DNA of 64,000 bases, from the NCBI RefSeq assembly GCF_002754475.1, contig NZ_PEFL01000003.1, forward strand, positions 434,001 through 498,000, written 5' to 3'. Positions 19,877 to 28,643 of this stretch are shown one piece after another. How positions within the stretch are numbered: the stretch's first letter is position 1; every line of letters begins with the position of its first letter. The DNA comes from Comamonas sp. 26. GTDB lineage: Bacteria; Pseudomonadota; Gammaproteobacteria; Burkholderiales; Burkholderiaceae_C. A program made the translations under genes and the position numbers. The notes beneath the pieces were generated by a model that saw only the letters and a program-made list of their open reading frames with translations, had not been told where the DNA came from and did not search any database.

Positions 19877-21021
19877 TTGCTCTGGCGCGCAAGACGCTGA
19901 TCCATGAATGGCGACGCTTTGTCCCATCGGTGTTTGCCGTGGGTTTTTCAGGCGTTCTGCTGGCTATGCAGGCAGCGCTGGTGCTGGGGATTTTTGGCTC
20001 AGCTGCAGTTTATGTGACGTCCTCATCGGCCGATCTATGGGTTGGTTATCCGGGTACGCAGAGTGTCAACTTCGGCCGCAACATTGGTAGCGATGTTGAA
20101 ATGCGCTTGCGCATGGATTCTGAAGTGGAGGCGGTGGAGCCTTACGTCTGGGTCGATGGCGACTGGCGCGCTCGCACCCGTGCACAAGGCTCGGCAGGCG
20201 GTGGCGTTTCAGTCTATCTGTCGGGCATCAGCGCGATGGATCAATCCATGATGTTCACCAAGGTGCTTACCTCCTGGCAGCGTCAACTGTTGCGCGAGCC
20301 GGGCGCCGTGATTGTGGATCGCGCTGATCTGGGTACTCTGGGTGCGCAGGAAGGCAGCGTTGCCTGGATCAACAACCATGCTGTGAAGATCGTGGCGGCC
20401 GTTGATGGCCTGCGCGGGCTGGGCGGCGTCAACGTGCTGGCTTCACTCAGCACGGCCCGTGAGATTGCAGAAACCACGGAGGCAAACGGCAGCACCTATT
20501 TTGTAGCCCGCCTCAAGCCGGGCGCCAAACCGCAAGAGGCTCAGCTGCGCTTGAGTGAAACCGGCAGCAGCTTTGGCCCTTATGAGGTGTGGACTGCCGA
20601 CACCTTTGCCCGGCGCTCGCAGCGCTACTGGATGCTGGATACCGGCGCTGGCGCTGGCGTGCTCTTTATGGCCGTCATCGTGTGTTTGGTGGGTGCCATT
20701 GTGACCAGCCAGTCGCTGAAGGCCGTGGTTGCCGGTTCAGCGCGTGAATATGCGGTGCTTAATGCGCTGGGCGTCAGCCGTGCAGCGCTGGGCCGTGTGG
20801 TGGTCGAGCAAGCCTGCTGGATTGGCGGTCTGGGCTTTGTGCTGGCGGCCTTGACCAGCGCTGTGTTGCTGAGCGTTGCAGCAACCTATCGTGTGCCGGT
20901 GGCTCTCAATATGGCTGCGGTGCTTGCCTGCGCCATTTTGATCGCGGTGCTGTCCCTGCTGTCCGGCTTGGGCGCGATGCGCAGCTTGCTGCGTGCCGAC
21001 CCGGCCACCTTGCTGCGCTGA
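19873..21021 (+). CDS. ABC exporter permease (DevC/MacB-type)
   Basis: This 382-residue permease has one N-terminal helix (residues 16-45), a large periplasmic domain (about 50-260), and three C-terminal helices (FtsX-like domain, about 262-370) with SAREYAVLNALGVSRAAL, the coupling-helix region of this class. The topology is that of MacB-type mechanotransmission permeases, and DevC of cyanobacteria is the closest organisation I know. The start is TTG overlapping the preceding stop. With the ATPase, HlyD adaptor and TolC-like protein it completes a tripartite exporter. Confidence 0.88.
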   Translation: MIALARKTLIHEWRRFVPSVFAVGFSGVLLAMQAALVLGIFGSAAVYVTSSSADLWVGYPGTQSVNFGRNIGSDVEMRLRMDSEVEAVEPYVWVDGDWRARTRAQGSAGGGVSVYLSGISAMDQSMMFTKVLTSWQRQLLREPGAVIVDRADLGTLGAQEGSVAWINNHAVKIVAAVDGLRGLGGVNVLASLSTAREIAETTEANGSTYFVARLKPGAKPQEAQLRLSETGSSFGPYEVWTADTFARRSQRYWMLDTGAGAGVLFMAVIVCLVGAIVTSQSLKAVVAGSAREYAVLNALGVSRAALGRVVVEQACWIGGLGFVLAALTSAVLLSVAATYRVPVALNMAAVLACAILIAVLSLLSGLGAMRSLLRADPATLLR

Positions 21022-21031
21022 GGGAGCAAGC

Positions 21032-21787
21032 ATGCAAGCCATGACGAACGAACGTCCTCATACTCCGTCTGCGGCGAATATGGCCGCCCCCAGTCTTGAG
21101 GCCGTGCGCCTTGAAAAATCCTTTGTCTCCGGCATCGTTCAGGTGCATGTCCTGCAAGGGCTTTCTGTCAGTCTTCAACCCGGTGAGCTGAGCCTGATTT
21201 CGGGTCCATCAGGTTGCGGCAAGAGCACTTTGCTGTCTCTTATGTCCGGCCTGCAAAAGCCCGATGGTGGCCGTGCCATGGCGCTGGGGCAGGACCTGGC
21301 AAAGATGAGCATTGGGGCACTGGAAAAGTTTCGCCTGCGCCATACCGGATTTGTCTTTCAGGGCTTCAATCTGTTCCCGGCGCTGACGGCGCTGGAGCAG
21401 GTGCAACTGCCTCTGGGCTATATGGGGCTCAATAACAGCGCGACATTACGCCGCGCCAAAGATGCGCTGGATGAAGTTGGCTTGTCGCACCGCAGTCATA
21501 TGCGTCCCGCGCAACTCTCCGGCGGTGAAAAGCAGCGCGTCGCGATTGCCAGAGCCATTGCCAAGCAGCCCCAGCTTTTGTTTGCCGATGAGCCCACTAG
21601 CGCGCTGGATGCGGAAAGCGGCCAGCGCGTCATTGATCTGCTGCACCGTGCGGCTCGCAGCCATGGCACGACGGTGCTGTGCGTCAGTCACGACCCACGG
21701 CTGGTGCGCCACGCCGATCGTGTGCTGGGTATGGAAGACGGCGCAATCCGCAGCGACTGGCGCCAGAACAGCCCCATCAAGGAATAA
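21032..21787 (+). CDS. ABC exporter ATPase (DevA/MacB-type)
   Basis: This 251-residue ATPase has Walker A GPSGCGKST, Q loop FVFQGFNLFPALTALEQV, signature LSGGEKQRVAIARA, Walker B LLFADEPTSALD and the H-loop VSHD. It belongs to the LolD/MacB/DevA group that works with FtsX-like permeases. The ATG ten bases after the permease stop, behind GAGGGAG, is used. About 30 residues precede the ABC core. Confidence 0.93.
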   Translation: MQAMTNERPHTPSAANMAAPSLEAVRLEKSFVSGIVQVHVLQGLSVSLQPGELSLISGPSGCGKSTLLSLMSGLQKPDGGRAMALGQDLAKMSIGALEKFRLRHTGFVFQGFNLFPALTALEQVQLPLGYMGLNNSATLRRAKDALDEVGLSHRSHMRPAQLSGGEKQRVAIARAIAKQPQLLFADEPTSALDAESGQRVIDLLHRAARSHGTTVLCVSHDPRLVRHADRVLGMEDGAIRSDWRQNSPIKE

Positions 21788-21790
21788 TTC

Positions 21791-22726
21791 ATGAACCGTA
21801 GCCAATTGTGTCTTAGCCTCAGTTTGGGTGTGCCGCTGCTTGCGGCGGCTCTGCTGTCGCTGGGTGGGTGCTCGCCAGTGCAGGATTCTGCGTCACTCGT
21901 TTCTGTGGCGGCGGCGCAGGCCAAGCCGCAAAATCAGGTCGCCGTTGCCCGCGGCAAGATTGATGTGGAGGGCGGTTTGCTTGACCTCGCATCACCGGCC
22001 GCTGGTGTGGTCCAGCAGTTGCTGATCAAGGAAGGCCAGAGCGTGCAAAAGGGCCAGGTCTTGCTGCGATTGGCCGATGATGCCGCTCGAGCCGATCTGG
22101 CCGTAGCCGAATCTGAGCAGCAACTGGCGCAAACCAGGCTCAAGGCCAGGCAAGAGCGCTTGCCTGCACTCAAGACAACGCTGACGCGCTGGCAGGCTGC
22201 GGCCAAGCAAGGTGCGGCTGATTTGCAGAATGTGGATGAAGCCGCTCACTCTTTGCGCGATGCGCAGGCTGAAGTGGATATTGCCGCTGCCGAGGCATCA
22301 GTGGCCAAACACAAGGTCGAGCAACTGCGCGCCCTGCAACAGCGCCACGAGTTGCGCGCACCTGAAGCTGCAACCGTCATCCGCCTGACGGCACACACTG
22401 GCAGCATGCTGCAAAGCGGAAGTCCCGTGGCGGTGCTATTGCCCCAGCGCCCGCTGATCGTGCGCGCTGAAGTCAACGAGAGCTTTGTGGCTGCCATTCG
22501 TGAAGGCATGAAGGCCCATGTTGCCGTGGATGGCGACGGCGGCGCAGCCCGGCTTGAATTTCCATCGGCCACGGTGCTGCGAGTCAGCCCCGTTTACGGC
22601 CCGGCGCGTCTGCAGGATGACACCCAGCGCGGCCCGGTACGGGTCGTCGAATCAGTGCTGGTGTTTGACCAGCCACCTGTCAATGCCAAAGTGGGCCAGA
22701 ACGTGAGGGTTAGTTTCCATGAATAA
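21791..22726 (+). CDS. HlyD-type periplasmic adaptor lipoprotein
   Basis: This 311-residue membrane-fusion protein has a lipoprotein signal (LLSLGGC, Cys27), then a biotinyl-lipoyl half (LLDLASPAAGVVQQLLIKEGQSVQKGQVLLRL), an alpha-helical hairpin (about 100-180), the returning lipoyl strand (HELRAPEAATVIRL) and a beta barrel. It would bridge the permease and the TolC-like protein. Its end overlaps the HAD phosphatase start by eight bases, which ties the exporter to the enzymes that follow. Confidence 0.9.
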   Translation: MNRSQLCLSLSLGVPLLAAALLSLGGCSPVQDSASLVSVAAAQAKPQNQVAVARGKIDVEGGLLDLASPAAGVVQQLLIKEGQSVQKGQVLLRLADDAARADLAVAESEQQLAQTRLKARQERLPALKTTLTRWQAAAKQGAADLQNVDEAAHSLRDAQAEVDIAAAEASVAKHKVEQLRALQQRHELRAPEAATVIRLTAHTGSMLQSGSPVAVLLPQRPLIVRAEVNESFVAAIREGMKAHVAVDGDGGAARLEFPSATVLRVSPVYGPARLQDDTQRGPVRVVESVLVFDQPPVNAKVGQNVRVSFHE

Positions 22727-23432
22727 GCGTATTCAAATTTTCCCATCGTCCTCGGGGACTGCTTTGACCGGCTGGATGGTGCAAAGCGATTTCGACGGCA
22801 CCATCAGCCTGCTGGACGTGACCGACACCTTGCTCAACCGCTTTGGCAAGCCGGGCTGGCAGGAGCTGGAAGACGCATGGGAGCGTGGTGACATCGGCTC
22901 ACGCGAATGCATGAAGGGTCAAGTGGCTTTGCTGGATATGAGTGAGAGTGAGCTGCAAACCCATCTGGATACGATTGAGATTGACGGGTACTTCGTCCGC
23001 TTTGTGCAAGAAGCGAAAGCGTTGGGCATCAAGGTTCAGGTCGTCAGCGACGGCATTGACTATGCCATTCGTCATGTGCTGGAACACAATGGTCTGGGTG
23101 ATCTGGAAGTCATCGCCAACCATCTGGTGCAAACCGGTGAGCGCAGCTGGCGCCTTGACTCCCCCTGGGCCAGCAACCACTGTGCACGCGCCAGTGGTAA
23201 CTGCAAGTGCGAACGCTTGGCAGAGCAACAGGCCGTGCATGGTCGCGTGCTCTATATCGGCGACAGCACCTCAGATTTTTGCGTATCTGGCAAGGCCGAC
23301 TTTGTGCTGGCCAAGTACAAGCTCATCGCCTATTGCGAGAGCAATGGCATTGCCCATGCGCGATTTGAGCATTTTGGTCAGGCGACTCAGTTGCTGGAGC
23401 AAGTCGTTCTCGGTATGGAGCAAGTGGCATGA
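22719..23432 (+). CDS. HAD-superfamily (MtnX/SerB-like) phosphatase
   Basis: This 237-residue HAD-IB type phosphatase has motif I DFDGT (nucleophile Asp25), motif II VVSDGID, and motif III IGDSTSDF. The helical cap between motifs I and II (LLNRFGKPGWQELEDAWERG) resembles MtnX and phosphoserine phosphatases. An insertion with clustered Cys (HCARASGNCKCERL) could bind metal and is unusual. Four bases overlap the next gene. The substrate is unknown; in this operon it may dephosphorylate an intermediate. Confidence 0.85.
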   Translation: MNKRIQIFPSSSGTALTGWMVQSDFDGTISLLDVTDTLLNRFGKPGWQELEDAWERGDIGSRECMKGQVALLDMSESELQTHLDTIEIDGYFVRFVQEAKALGIKVQVVSDGIDYAIRHVLEHNGLGDLEVIANHLVQTGERSWRLDSPWASNHCARASGNCKCERLAEQQAVHGRVLYIGDSTSDFCVSGKADFVLAKYKLIAYCESNGIAHARFEHFGQATQLLEQVVLGMEQVA

Positions 23433-24340
23433 GTGCTGCCGATGGTCTCGTTCAGATACAGCAAAGTTCTTTGCAGGAGGTTTGCCTGACGCCGAATGAG
23501 TTCGTCATGCCCGGTGAAGGCCAGAATGCGCGCATTGGCGTGTTGCTGATTCACGGTCTGACGGGAACTCCTGCCGAGATGCGATTGCTGGGAAAGGGCT
23601 TGAACAAGCAAGGCTTCACCATTTACGGTGTGCAACTGGCGGGCCACTGTGCAGCGATGGAAGACCTCGTGGCATCACGCTGGACTGACTGGTTGAGCAG
23701 TGTGGAGTCTGGCCTGCAGCGCTTTGGCAGACATGTCGATCATGTGGTGGTTGCGGGTCTGTCCATGGGCTCGCTGCTGTCGCTGGCAGTTGCGCAAAAG
23801 CACCCGGACAAAGTGGCCGGTGTGGGCGCGTTGTCGACCACCTTCCGCTATGACGGCTGGAGCATTCCTTCATACACGCGGCTTGCATTCTTGCTGCCGC
23901 TGTTTCGCCTGCTGGGTATTGGCCGCAACAGCGTGTTCATGGAAGCACCGCCTTATGGCATCAAGGATGAAGCCTTGCGCGCCCGCGTTGTGGAGCAGAT
24001 GAACAGTGGCGACAGCTCTGCCGCTGGCCTGCCGGGCAACCCGTGGTGGAGCGTGATTGAGCTGCGTGCGCTGTCGGCGGATGTGATGAAAAACCTGCCT
24101 CAGCTGCGCTCGCCCTGTCTGGTACTGCATGCCAAGGAAGACGATATTTCTTCGGTCAGCAATGCCCATGATATTGAGCGAATTGCCGTGAATTCGAAGG
24201 TCGAGCTGGTGCTGCTGGACAACTGTTATCACATGATCACCATCGACCGTGAGCGTCGTACCGTGATCGCCAAGTTGAACGAATTCATAGCGCGTATCGC
24301 TTATGCGGCAGCGCCTGTCAGAGGTTTTAATGGGCAGTGA
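23429..24340 (+). CDS. alpha/beta hydrolase (carboxylesterase-like)
   Basis: This 303-residue hydrolase has the oxyanion HGLTGTPAEM, nucleophile elbow GLSMGS, acid Asp in LVLHAKEDD and His in NCYHMITID. These place it near Est30-type carboxylesterases and monoacylglycerol lipases. No signal peptide is seen, so it acts in the cytoplasm. It overlaps the genes on both sides (ATGA at its start; eleven bases at its end). Confidence 0.88.
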   Translation: MSAADGLVQIQQSSLQEVCLTPNEFVMPGEGQNARIGVLLIHGLTGTPAEMRLLGKGLNKQGFTIYGVQLAGHCAAMEDLVASRWTDWLSSVESGLQRFGRHVDHVVVAGLSMGSLLSLAVAQKHPDKVAGVGALSTTFRYDGWSIPSYTRLAFLLPLFRLLGIGRNSVFMEAPPYGIKDEALRARVVEQMNSGDSSAAGLPGNPWWSVIELRALSADVMKNLPQLRSPCLVLHAKEDDISSVSNAHDIERIAVNSKVELVLLDNCYHMITIDRERRTVIAKLNEFIARIAYAAAPVRGFNGQ

Positions 24341-24698
24341 TCTCTCGCCACTGGTGGTGACGCTGTGGGTGCTGAATGTATTGGTAGACAGCGGTGGTCA
24401 ACTCGCCTTCAAGGCCGCAGCCAGTGAACCGGGCGATCGCGATGGCATGGAGCGCTGGCGCTTCATGCTGGCCCGTCCCTGGCTGTGGGTAGGCATTGCC
24501 TGCTATGTGGCTGAGTTTGTGGTATGGCTGGCATTTTTGTCGCTGGTTCCGCTGTCGGATGGCGTGTTGCTGGGCTCTATCAACATCGTTGCCATCATGA
24601 TTCTGGGCCGGGTTCTGTTCCGCGAAAAACTCGCGCCCATGCGGGTTGCGGGCATTGTGCTGGTCTCCATCGGTGTGGCCATAGTGGGACTGCATTGA
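24330..24698 (+). CDS. SMR/EamA-type small membrane protein 1
   Basis: This 122-residue, four-helix membrane protein of the SMR/ArnE-like group has hydrophobic stretches at about residues 6-22, 43-65, 70-90 and 97-118. It begins inside the hydrolase gene and is followed after one base by a second, related small protein. Paired short proteins of this kind form heterodimers, as ArnE/ArnF do when flipping lipid-linked aminoarabinose. The ATG after AGAGG is chosen. Confidence 0.82.
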   Translation: MGSDLSPLVVTLWVLNVLVDSGGQLAFKAAASEPGDRDGMERWRFMLARPWLWVGIACYVAEFVVWLAFLSLVPLSDGVLLGSINIVAIMILGRVLFREKLAPMRVAGIVLVSIGVAIVGLH

Positions 24699-24699
24699 G

Positions 24700-25089
24700 A
24701 TGAAGCGCTTCTACATCATCGGCTTTATGGTGCTCATGGCTTTTGACACGCTGGCCCAGCTGAGTTTCAAGATGGCAGGAGAGTCCGCCTTGCCGCTGGA
24801 GTTCTCTCCCGCATGGCTGGTTCGCGTGTTTGGACAGCCCTGGATTTATGGTGCCTTTGTTGGCTATATCGGCGCCTTTTTTACCTGGATGAGTCTGCTC
24901 AAGCACGCTCCTATCGGACCCGCTTTTGCAGCGTCGCATCTTGAGATTATTTCGGTGCTGGCACTCTCGTACTGGCTATTCAACGAGCCCATTGGCTGGC
25001 CGCAAATCATCGGCTGTCTGTTCATCGTGGCGGGCATCATGTGCCTTGCCGTGAGCGAGACCCCTGAGACGGCAGAACAGACGCGCTGA
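24700..25089 (+). CDS. SMR/EamA-type small membrane protein 2
   Basis: This 129-residue, four-helix partner of the preceding protein has the EamA-like ending FNEPIGWPQIIGCLFIVAGI. The strict pairing with its neighbour suggests a heterodimeric transporter or flippase rather than two independent pumps. One base separates it from each neighbour, so translation is probably coupled through the operon. Confidence 0.82.
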   Translation: MKRFYIIGFMVLMAFDTLAQLSFKMAGESALPLEFSPAWLVRVFGQPWIYGAFVGYIGAFFTWMSLLKHAPIGPAFAASHLEIISVLALSYWLFNEPIGWPQIIGCLFIVAGIMCLAVSETPETAEQTR

Positions 25090-25090
25090 G

Positions 25091-26305
25091 ATGCGTGAAA
25101 TCACGATTCCCCCTACGGCAGGCTTGCCGTTGCAATGGGCAGATCTTCCGCCCTGGGGCGCAGATGATTTTGCCGTGCAAATGGCCGCCTGGCTGGGCGT
25201 GCAAAGCGTGCAGCTTGAGTGCTCTGGCACTTCGGCACTGATGGTGGCTTTGCGTAGCCTCAAGCGGCTCAGGCCCGAGCGCAGCGAAGTCATTGCCCCC
25301 GCCTATACCTGCCCGCTGGTGGCGCTGGCCATTGCGCAATGCGGGTTGCAACTGCGTCTGTGCGATCTGGGGGTGAATGCGCTGGATATGGATGCAGATT
25401 GCCTTCGCCTGCTGTGCAGCAACAAGACGCTGGCTGTGCTGCCCACTCATCTTTGTGGCCGTGTGGCCGATGTGGATGCCGCGTTGCAATGCGCGCGCGC
25501 TGTGGGTGCCTACGTGATTGAAGATGCTGCGCAAGCGCTGGGTGCACGCAGCAACGGGAAGTCTGTTGGACTCAAGGGCGATGTGGGATTTTTCAGTCTG
25601 GCCGTGGGCAAGGGATTGAGTACCTTTGAAGGCGGTGTACTCATCACGCGTGATGCAGTGTTGCGCGATGTGCTGAGTGCCGCGGGTGCAGAGACCCCAT
25701 TCAATCTCTGGTGGGAGCTGCGCCGCAGCGTTGAGCTGCTGGGCTATGCCGCGCTCTATCGCCCGGCAGGTCTGCGCATGGCTTATGGCAAGCCACTGGA
25801 GCAAGCCTTGTCGCGCGGCAACTGGGTTGAGGCGGCGGGGGATGATTTTGATGACTTCATTCCGCAGCACCGCCTGGGGGCTTGGCGTCAGGCCGTCGGC
25901 TCAAAAGCTTTGCGGCGTCTGAGCGCTTTTCAGCAGCAGACCACTGCGCAGGCCAAAGCACGCGTGGCCCAGCTACGCGCTTGCGGGCTGGAGGTGCTGG
26001 ACGATATCACTGTAGATTCGCAAGGCGTGTGGCCAGTGATCTTGCTGCGCCTGCCCAGTCAGAAAGCCAGAGATGCCGTGCTGCAAGCCCATTGGGGTGA
26101 TGGCAGCGGGCTGTCTTTGCCCTTTGTCCACGTGCTGCCCGACTATGGGTGCTACGACCATGTACTGGGTGCAGCGCGCCATGATGATGTGAGCCGGGCG
26201 AGAGACTGGGCGCAACGCCTGCTGGCCATCAGCAATAGCCCGTGGCTGGATGATGCGCAGTTTGCGCGTGTACTGGTGAATATTCAGGCTGCCACGCAGG
26301 GCTGA
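25091..26305 (+). CDS. DegT/DnrJ/EryC1/StrS-family aminotransferase
   Basis: This 404-residue PLP enzyme has the conserved VIEDAAQALGA aspartate and the Schiff-base lysine in AVGKGLSTFEGG, so catalysis looks intact. DegT enzymes typically aminate nucleotide- or lipid-linked keto-sugars (ArnB is one). No sugar-nucleotide enzymes or glycosyltransferases are encoded nearby, so the substrate may differ. It is the last gene of the nine-gene operon, one base after the second small membrane protein. Confidence 0.87.
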   Translation: MREITIPPTAGLPLQWADLPPWGADDFAVQMAAWLGVQSVQLECSGTSALMVALRSLKRLRPERSEVIAPAYTCPLVALAIAQCGLQLRLCDLGVNALDMDADCLRLLCSNKTLAVLPTHLCGRVADVDAALQCARAVGAYVIEDAAQALGARSNGKSVGLKGDVGFFSLAVGKGLSTFEGGVLITRDAVLRDVLSAAGAETPFNLWWELRRSVELLGYAALYRPAGLRMAYGKPLEQALSRGNWVEAAGDDFDDFIPQHRLGAWRQAVGSKALRRLSAFQQQTTAQAKARVAQLRACGLEVLDDITVDSQGVWPVILLRLPSQKARDAVLQAHWGDGSGLSLPFVHVLPDYGCYDHVLGAARHDDVSRARDWAQRLLAISNSPWLDDAQFARVLVNIQAATQG

Positions 26306-26310
26306 GGTTC

Positions 26311-26365
26311 ATCAAAAACAGTAGCTGCTTGCGCTTGATAGGCTTTAAATACAGCTAGAAAATGC
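26311..26365. repeat. dispersed palindromic repeat, copy 4
   Basis: A copy with the core AGTAGCTGCTTGCGCTTGAT, lying between the convergent DegT and methyltransferase genes. No separate terminator is visible, so it may act as one. Confidence 0.65.
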
Positions 26366-26382
26366 ATTGAAATCGATCTATT

Positions 26383-27696
26383 TCAAGCGGTATTAGCTTT
26401 GATTTTTGCAGCGCCTGCCATTTGTGGAACCACCATGTTCTGCGCTGCTTCCAGATTCCTGAGGGCGTCTTCACGCTTGTGCATGTAATCGCGCGTCAGT
26501 GGTACAGCATCTTGTCTGCGGCTCAGCTGGATCTGAAAAATGGCAATGTCCTGATAGCGGAATGCCGACTCTGACATGGACAGATAGAACTCCCACATGC
26601 GGCAAAAACGCTCGTCATAAAGCGCTGCAGCTTGTGCCCGGTGCGCCATGAAACGCTCGCGCCACAAGCGCAGCGTCTGGGCATAGTGCAGGCGCAGAAC
26701 CTCTATGTCGCAGATCACCAGACCCGAGCGCTCAATGGCTGGCGTGAACTCCGACATGGACGGAATATGGCCGCCCGGAAAGATGTAGCGCTCAATCCAC
26801 GGATTATTGAAATCCGGCACATCGCTATTGCCGATGAAATGCAGCAGCATGACGCCGTCGTCACGGAGAAGTTCGTGGCATTTGCGGAAAAAGGCATCGT
26901 GAAATCCGGTACCTACATGCTCGAACATGCCTACCGAAACAATGCGGTCGAACGCGCCATGCTCTTCGCGATTCATGTCGCGGTAATCCTCCAGCCGGTA
27001 CTCCAAATTCTCGGCGTGAGTGGATTGAGATGCCTTGTGCTTGGCACCCGCAAGCTGCTCGGTGGACAGCGTGATGCCGGTGACATGCGCCGCCCCGGCG
27101 ACCTCGGCCAGATAGCGAGAGAGGCCGCCCCAGCCGCAGCCTATGTCCAGCACGCGCTGGCCTGGTTCAATCAGCAGCTTGGCGGCGATATGCCGTTTTT
27201 TGGCGAGCTGGGCCGCTTCAAGATCCTCTGTACCCTGCTCAAAATAGGCACACGAATACTGACGCTCGCTGTCGAGAAACAGCTGGTACAGGCGGTCGTC
27301 CAGATCGTAGTGATGAGCCACATTGGTGCGAGACTTGCTGCGCAGATTGTTCTGCAGCAGGGGGCGCAGCTTCATGCGCCAGGCATCCAGCATGCGCACG
27401 GTGGCGCTGACCGGGACAGACCTTGCATGGCGCAGAACCAGCTCCAGCACGTCATATACGCTTCCCTTTTCGATCAGCAGGCGCTCCTGCATGAACATCT
27501 CGCCAAAGTTCAGATCGGGGTCGCGCAGCAGTGCAAAGATGGCGCGTTTGTCGGTAAAGCGTATGCCTGCCTGAGGCTGGCCATCGTCGCCAAAGAGCAG
27601 TGTCTTTCCGGATGGAAGGGTGACCTCAAGCCGTCCCGTTTTGACCAAGGGTTCAAATGCATGTCGCAGCAATTTTTCGGTCAACCGGTCCAGCAT
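26383..27696 (-). CDS. cyclopropane-fatty-acid-synthase-like methyltransferase
   Basis: This 437-residue SAM-dependent enzyme of the CFA family has the SAM loop VLDIGCGWGGLSRYL, the CFA-typical VSVGMFEHVG, the active-site Cys region RQYSCAYF, and the C-terminal RFCRMWEFYLSMSE. The family adds a methylene across lipid double bonds or methylates related lipids. It is longer than E. coli Cfa (382). CAGGGAG precedes the ATG. It is the last gene of a minus-strand set that starts with a class III aminotransferase and converges on the exporter operon. Confidence 0.9.
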   Translation of the reverse strand: MLDRLTEKLLRHAFEPLVKTGRLEVTLPSGKTLLFGDDGQPQAGIRFTDKRAIFALLRDPDLNFGEMFMQERLLIEKGSVYDVLELVLRHARSVPVSATVRMLDAWRMKLRPLLQNNLRSKSRTNVAHHYDLDDRLYQLFLDSERQYSCAYFEQGTEDLEAAQLAKKRHIAAKLLIEPGQRVLDIGCGWGGLSRYLAEVAGAAHVTGITLSTEQLAGAKHKASQSTHAENLEYRLEDYRDMNREEHGAFDRIVSVGMFEHVGTGFHDAFFRKCHELLRDDGVMLLHFIGNSDVPDFNNPWIERYIFPGGHIPSMSEFTPAIERSGLVICDIEVLRLHYAQTLRLWRERFMAHRAQAAALYDERFCRMWEFYLSMSESAFRYQDIAIFQIQLSRRQDAVPLTRDYMHKREDALRNLEAAQNMVVPQMAGAAKIKANTA

Positions 27697-27741
27697 GTCA
27701 GCTCCCTGAAGCGAGGTGTTGAAAGGTATTAGTGAAGCGCT

Positions 27742-28643
27742 CTAACTCGTGCTGCTGGCCGCTATCCGCTGCACCAACCGTTGGTTCAAGCCATGCTGCC
27801 CAGCCTGCCAGGCAGCCAGCGTCTCGGCATCAATTTGCGTATCCTGACCGTCGCCTGCACTCATCAGGCGCTTCCACCACGTGGAATAGTGCCATGACGA
27901 CACATCGCCGGTAATGTCACTTCCGATGATCTGCCCGCGCAGTGCATCGATCAGGCCCATGGCCTGTTTTTCAAGCATCTGGCCCTGATCCCAGTTGGTG
28001 CGTACGACCTCGGGTGCGAAGACGTCTTTGTCAATGCTCAGATAGGTGTCCTGCGGCCATTCGCTCATTTGAAGTGACAGCGCCTGCACCAGCTCGGCGA
28101 TGCTTGAAAAACTGCGAAATGCCTTGCTGGCACCGATTTTTTTGGCCCAGCTGGTGTTAACGCCACAGCTCCAGTAAGTGAGCTTGCCAGCACGTAGTGG
28201 ACGCAGATAGTTTTCCCAGGCGTGACCTGAACCAATGTCCTGCGAGGTGATGCCCGCCACATGCACTTGCGATACCGCTGGGTGCATGGCCACACGCCGC
28301 ACCCATGAGCCGCAATGCACGCCCCAGGGGAAGCGCATATTGTCTGGATGGTTGTCCAGCACCAGCACGCGTAAAGGGTTCTTGGGCGTAAAGCCGTTCT
28401 GGGCAATGCAGCGCTCAATCAGCGGCCAGCTCAGGTGGTGAAAGTCACCGCTGCCCATGAGCACGGTGCCATGCAAGGGCGGGAGGTTGTCGTGCATGGC
28501 GGCGGTGAAGCGTTTGAAGCTGCGCAGGCTGCAGCCAAAGCGCACCTGCTCTTGCCAGTCGGACAGCGGCAGGCGCAGCTCATGGCTGAGTGGGCCGACC
28601 GATCCATCGACGTCCAGAACAACAGGGGGGGTAGTCGCATCAT
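27742..28643 (-). pseudogene. ureohydrolase (arginase)-fold protein, start frameshifted at a poly-C tract
   Basis: About 300 residues with arginase-fold metal motifs: GSGDFHH (for GGDHS), VLDNHPDN (for DAHxD) and LSIDKDVFAPE (for SxDxDxxxP). It may hydrolyse a guanidino or amide group, but it is divergent and the substrate is unknown. The natural ATG overlaps the stop of the acyltransferase gene (ATGA-type coupling) but is out of frame with the body. The C tract at 28625-28631 has seven C, and eight would give MMRLPPPVVLDVDG in frame. As read, only a TTG at 28674 opens the main frame. Artefact, phase variation or mutation are all possible. Confidence 0.75.

Noticed and set aside
26632..27732. 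366-codon open frame opposite the CFA-like gene
   Set aside because: Antisense shadow; the minus-strand gene has complete SAM and active-site motifs.
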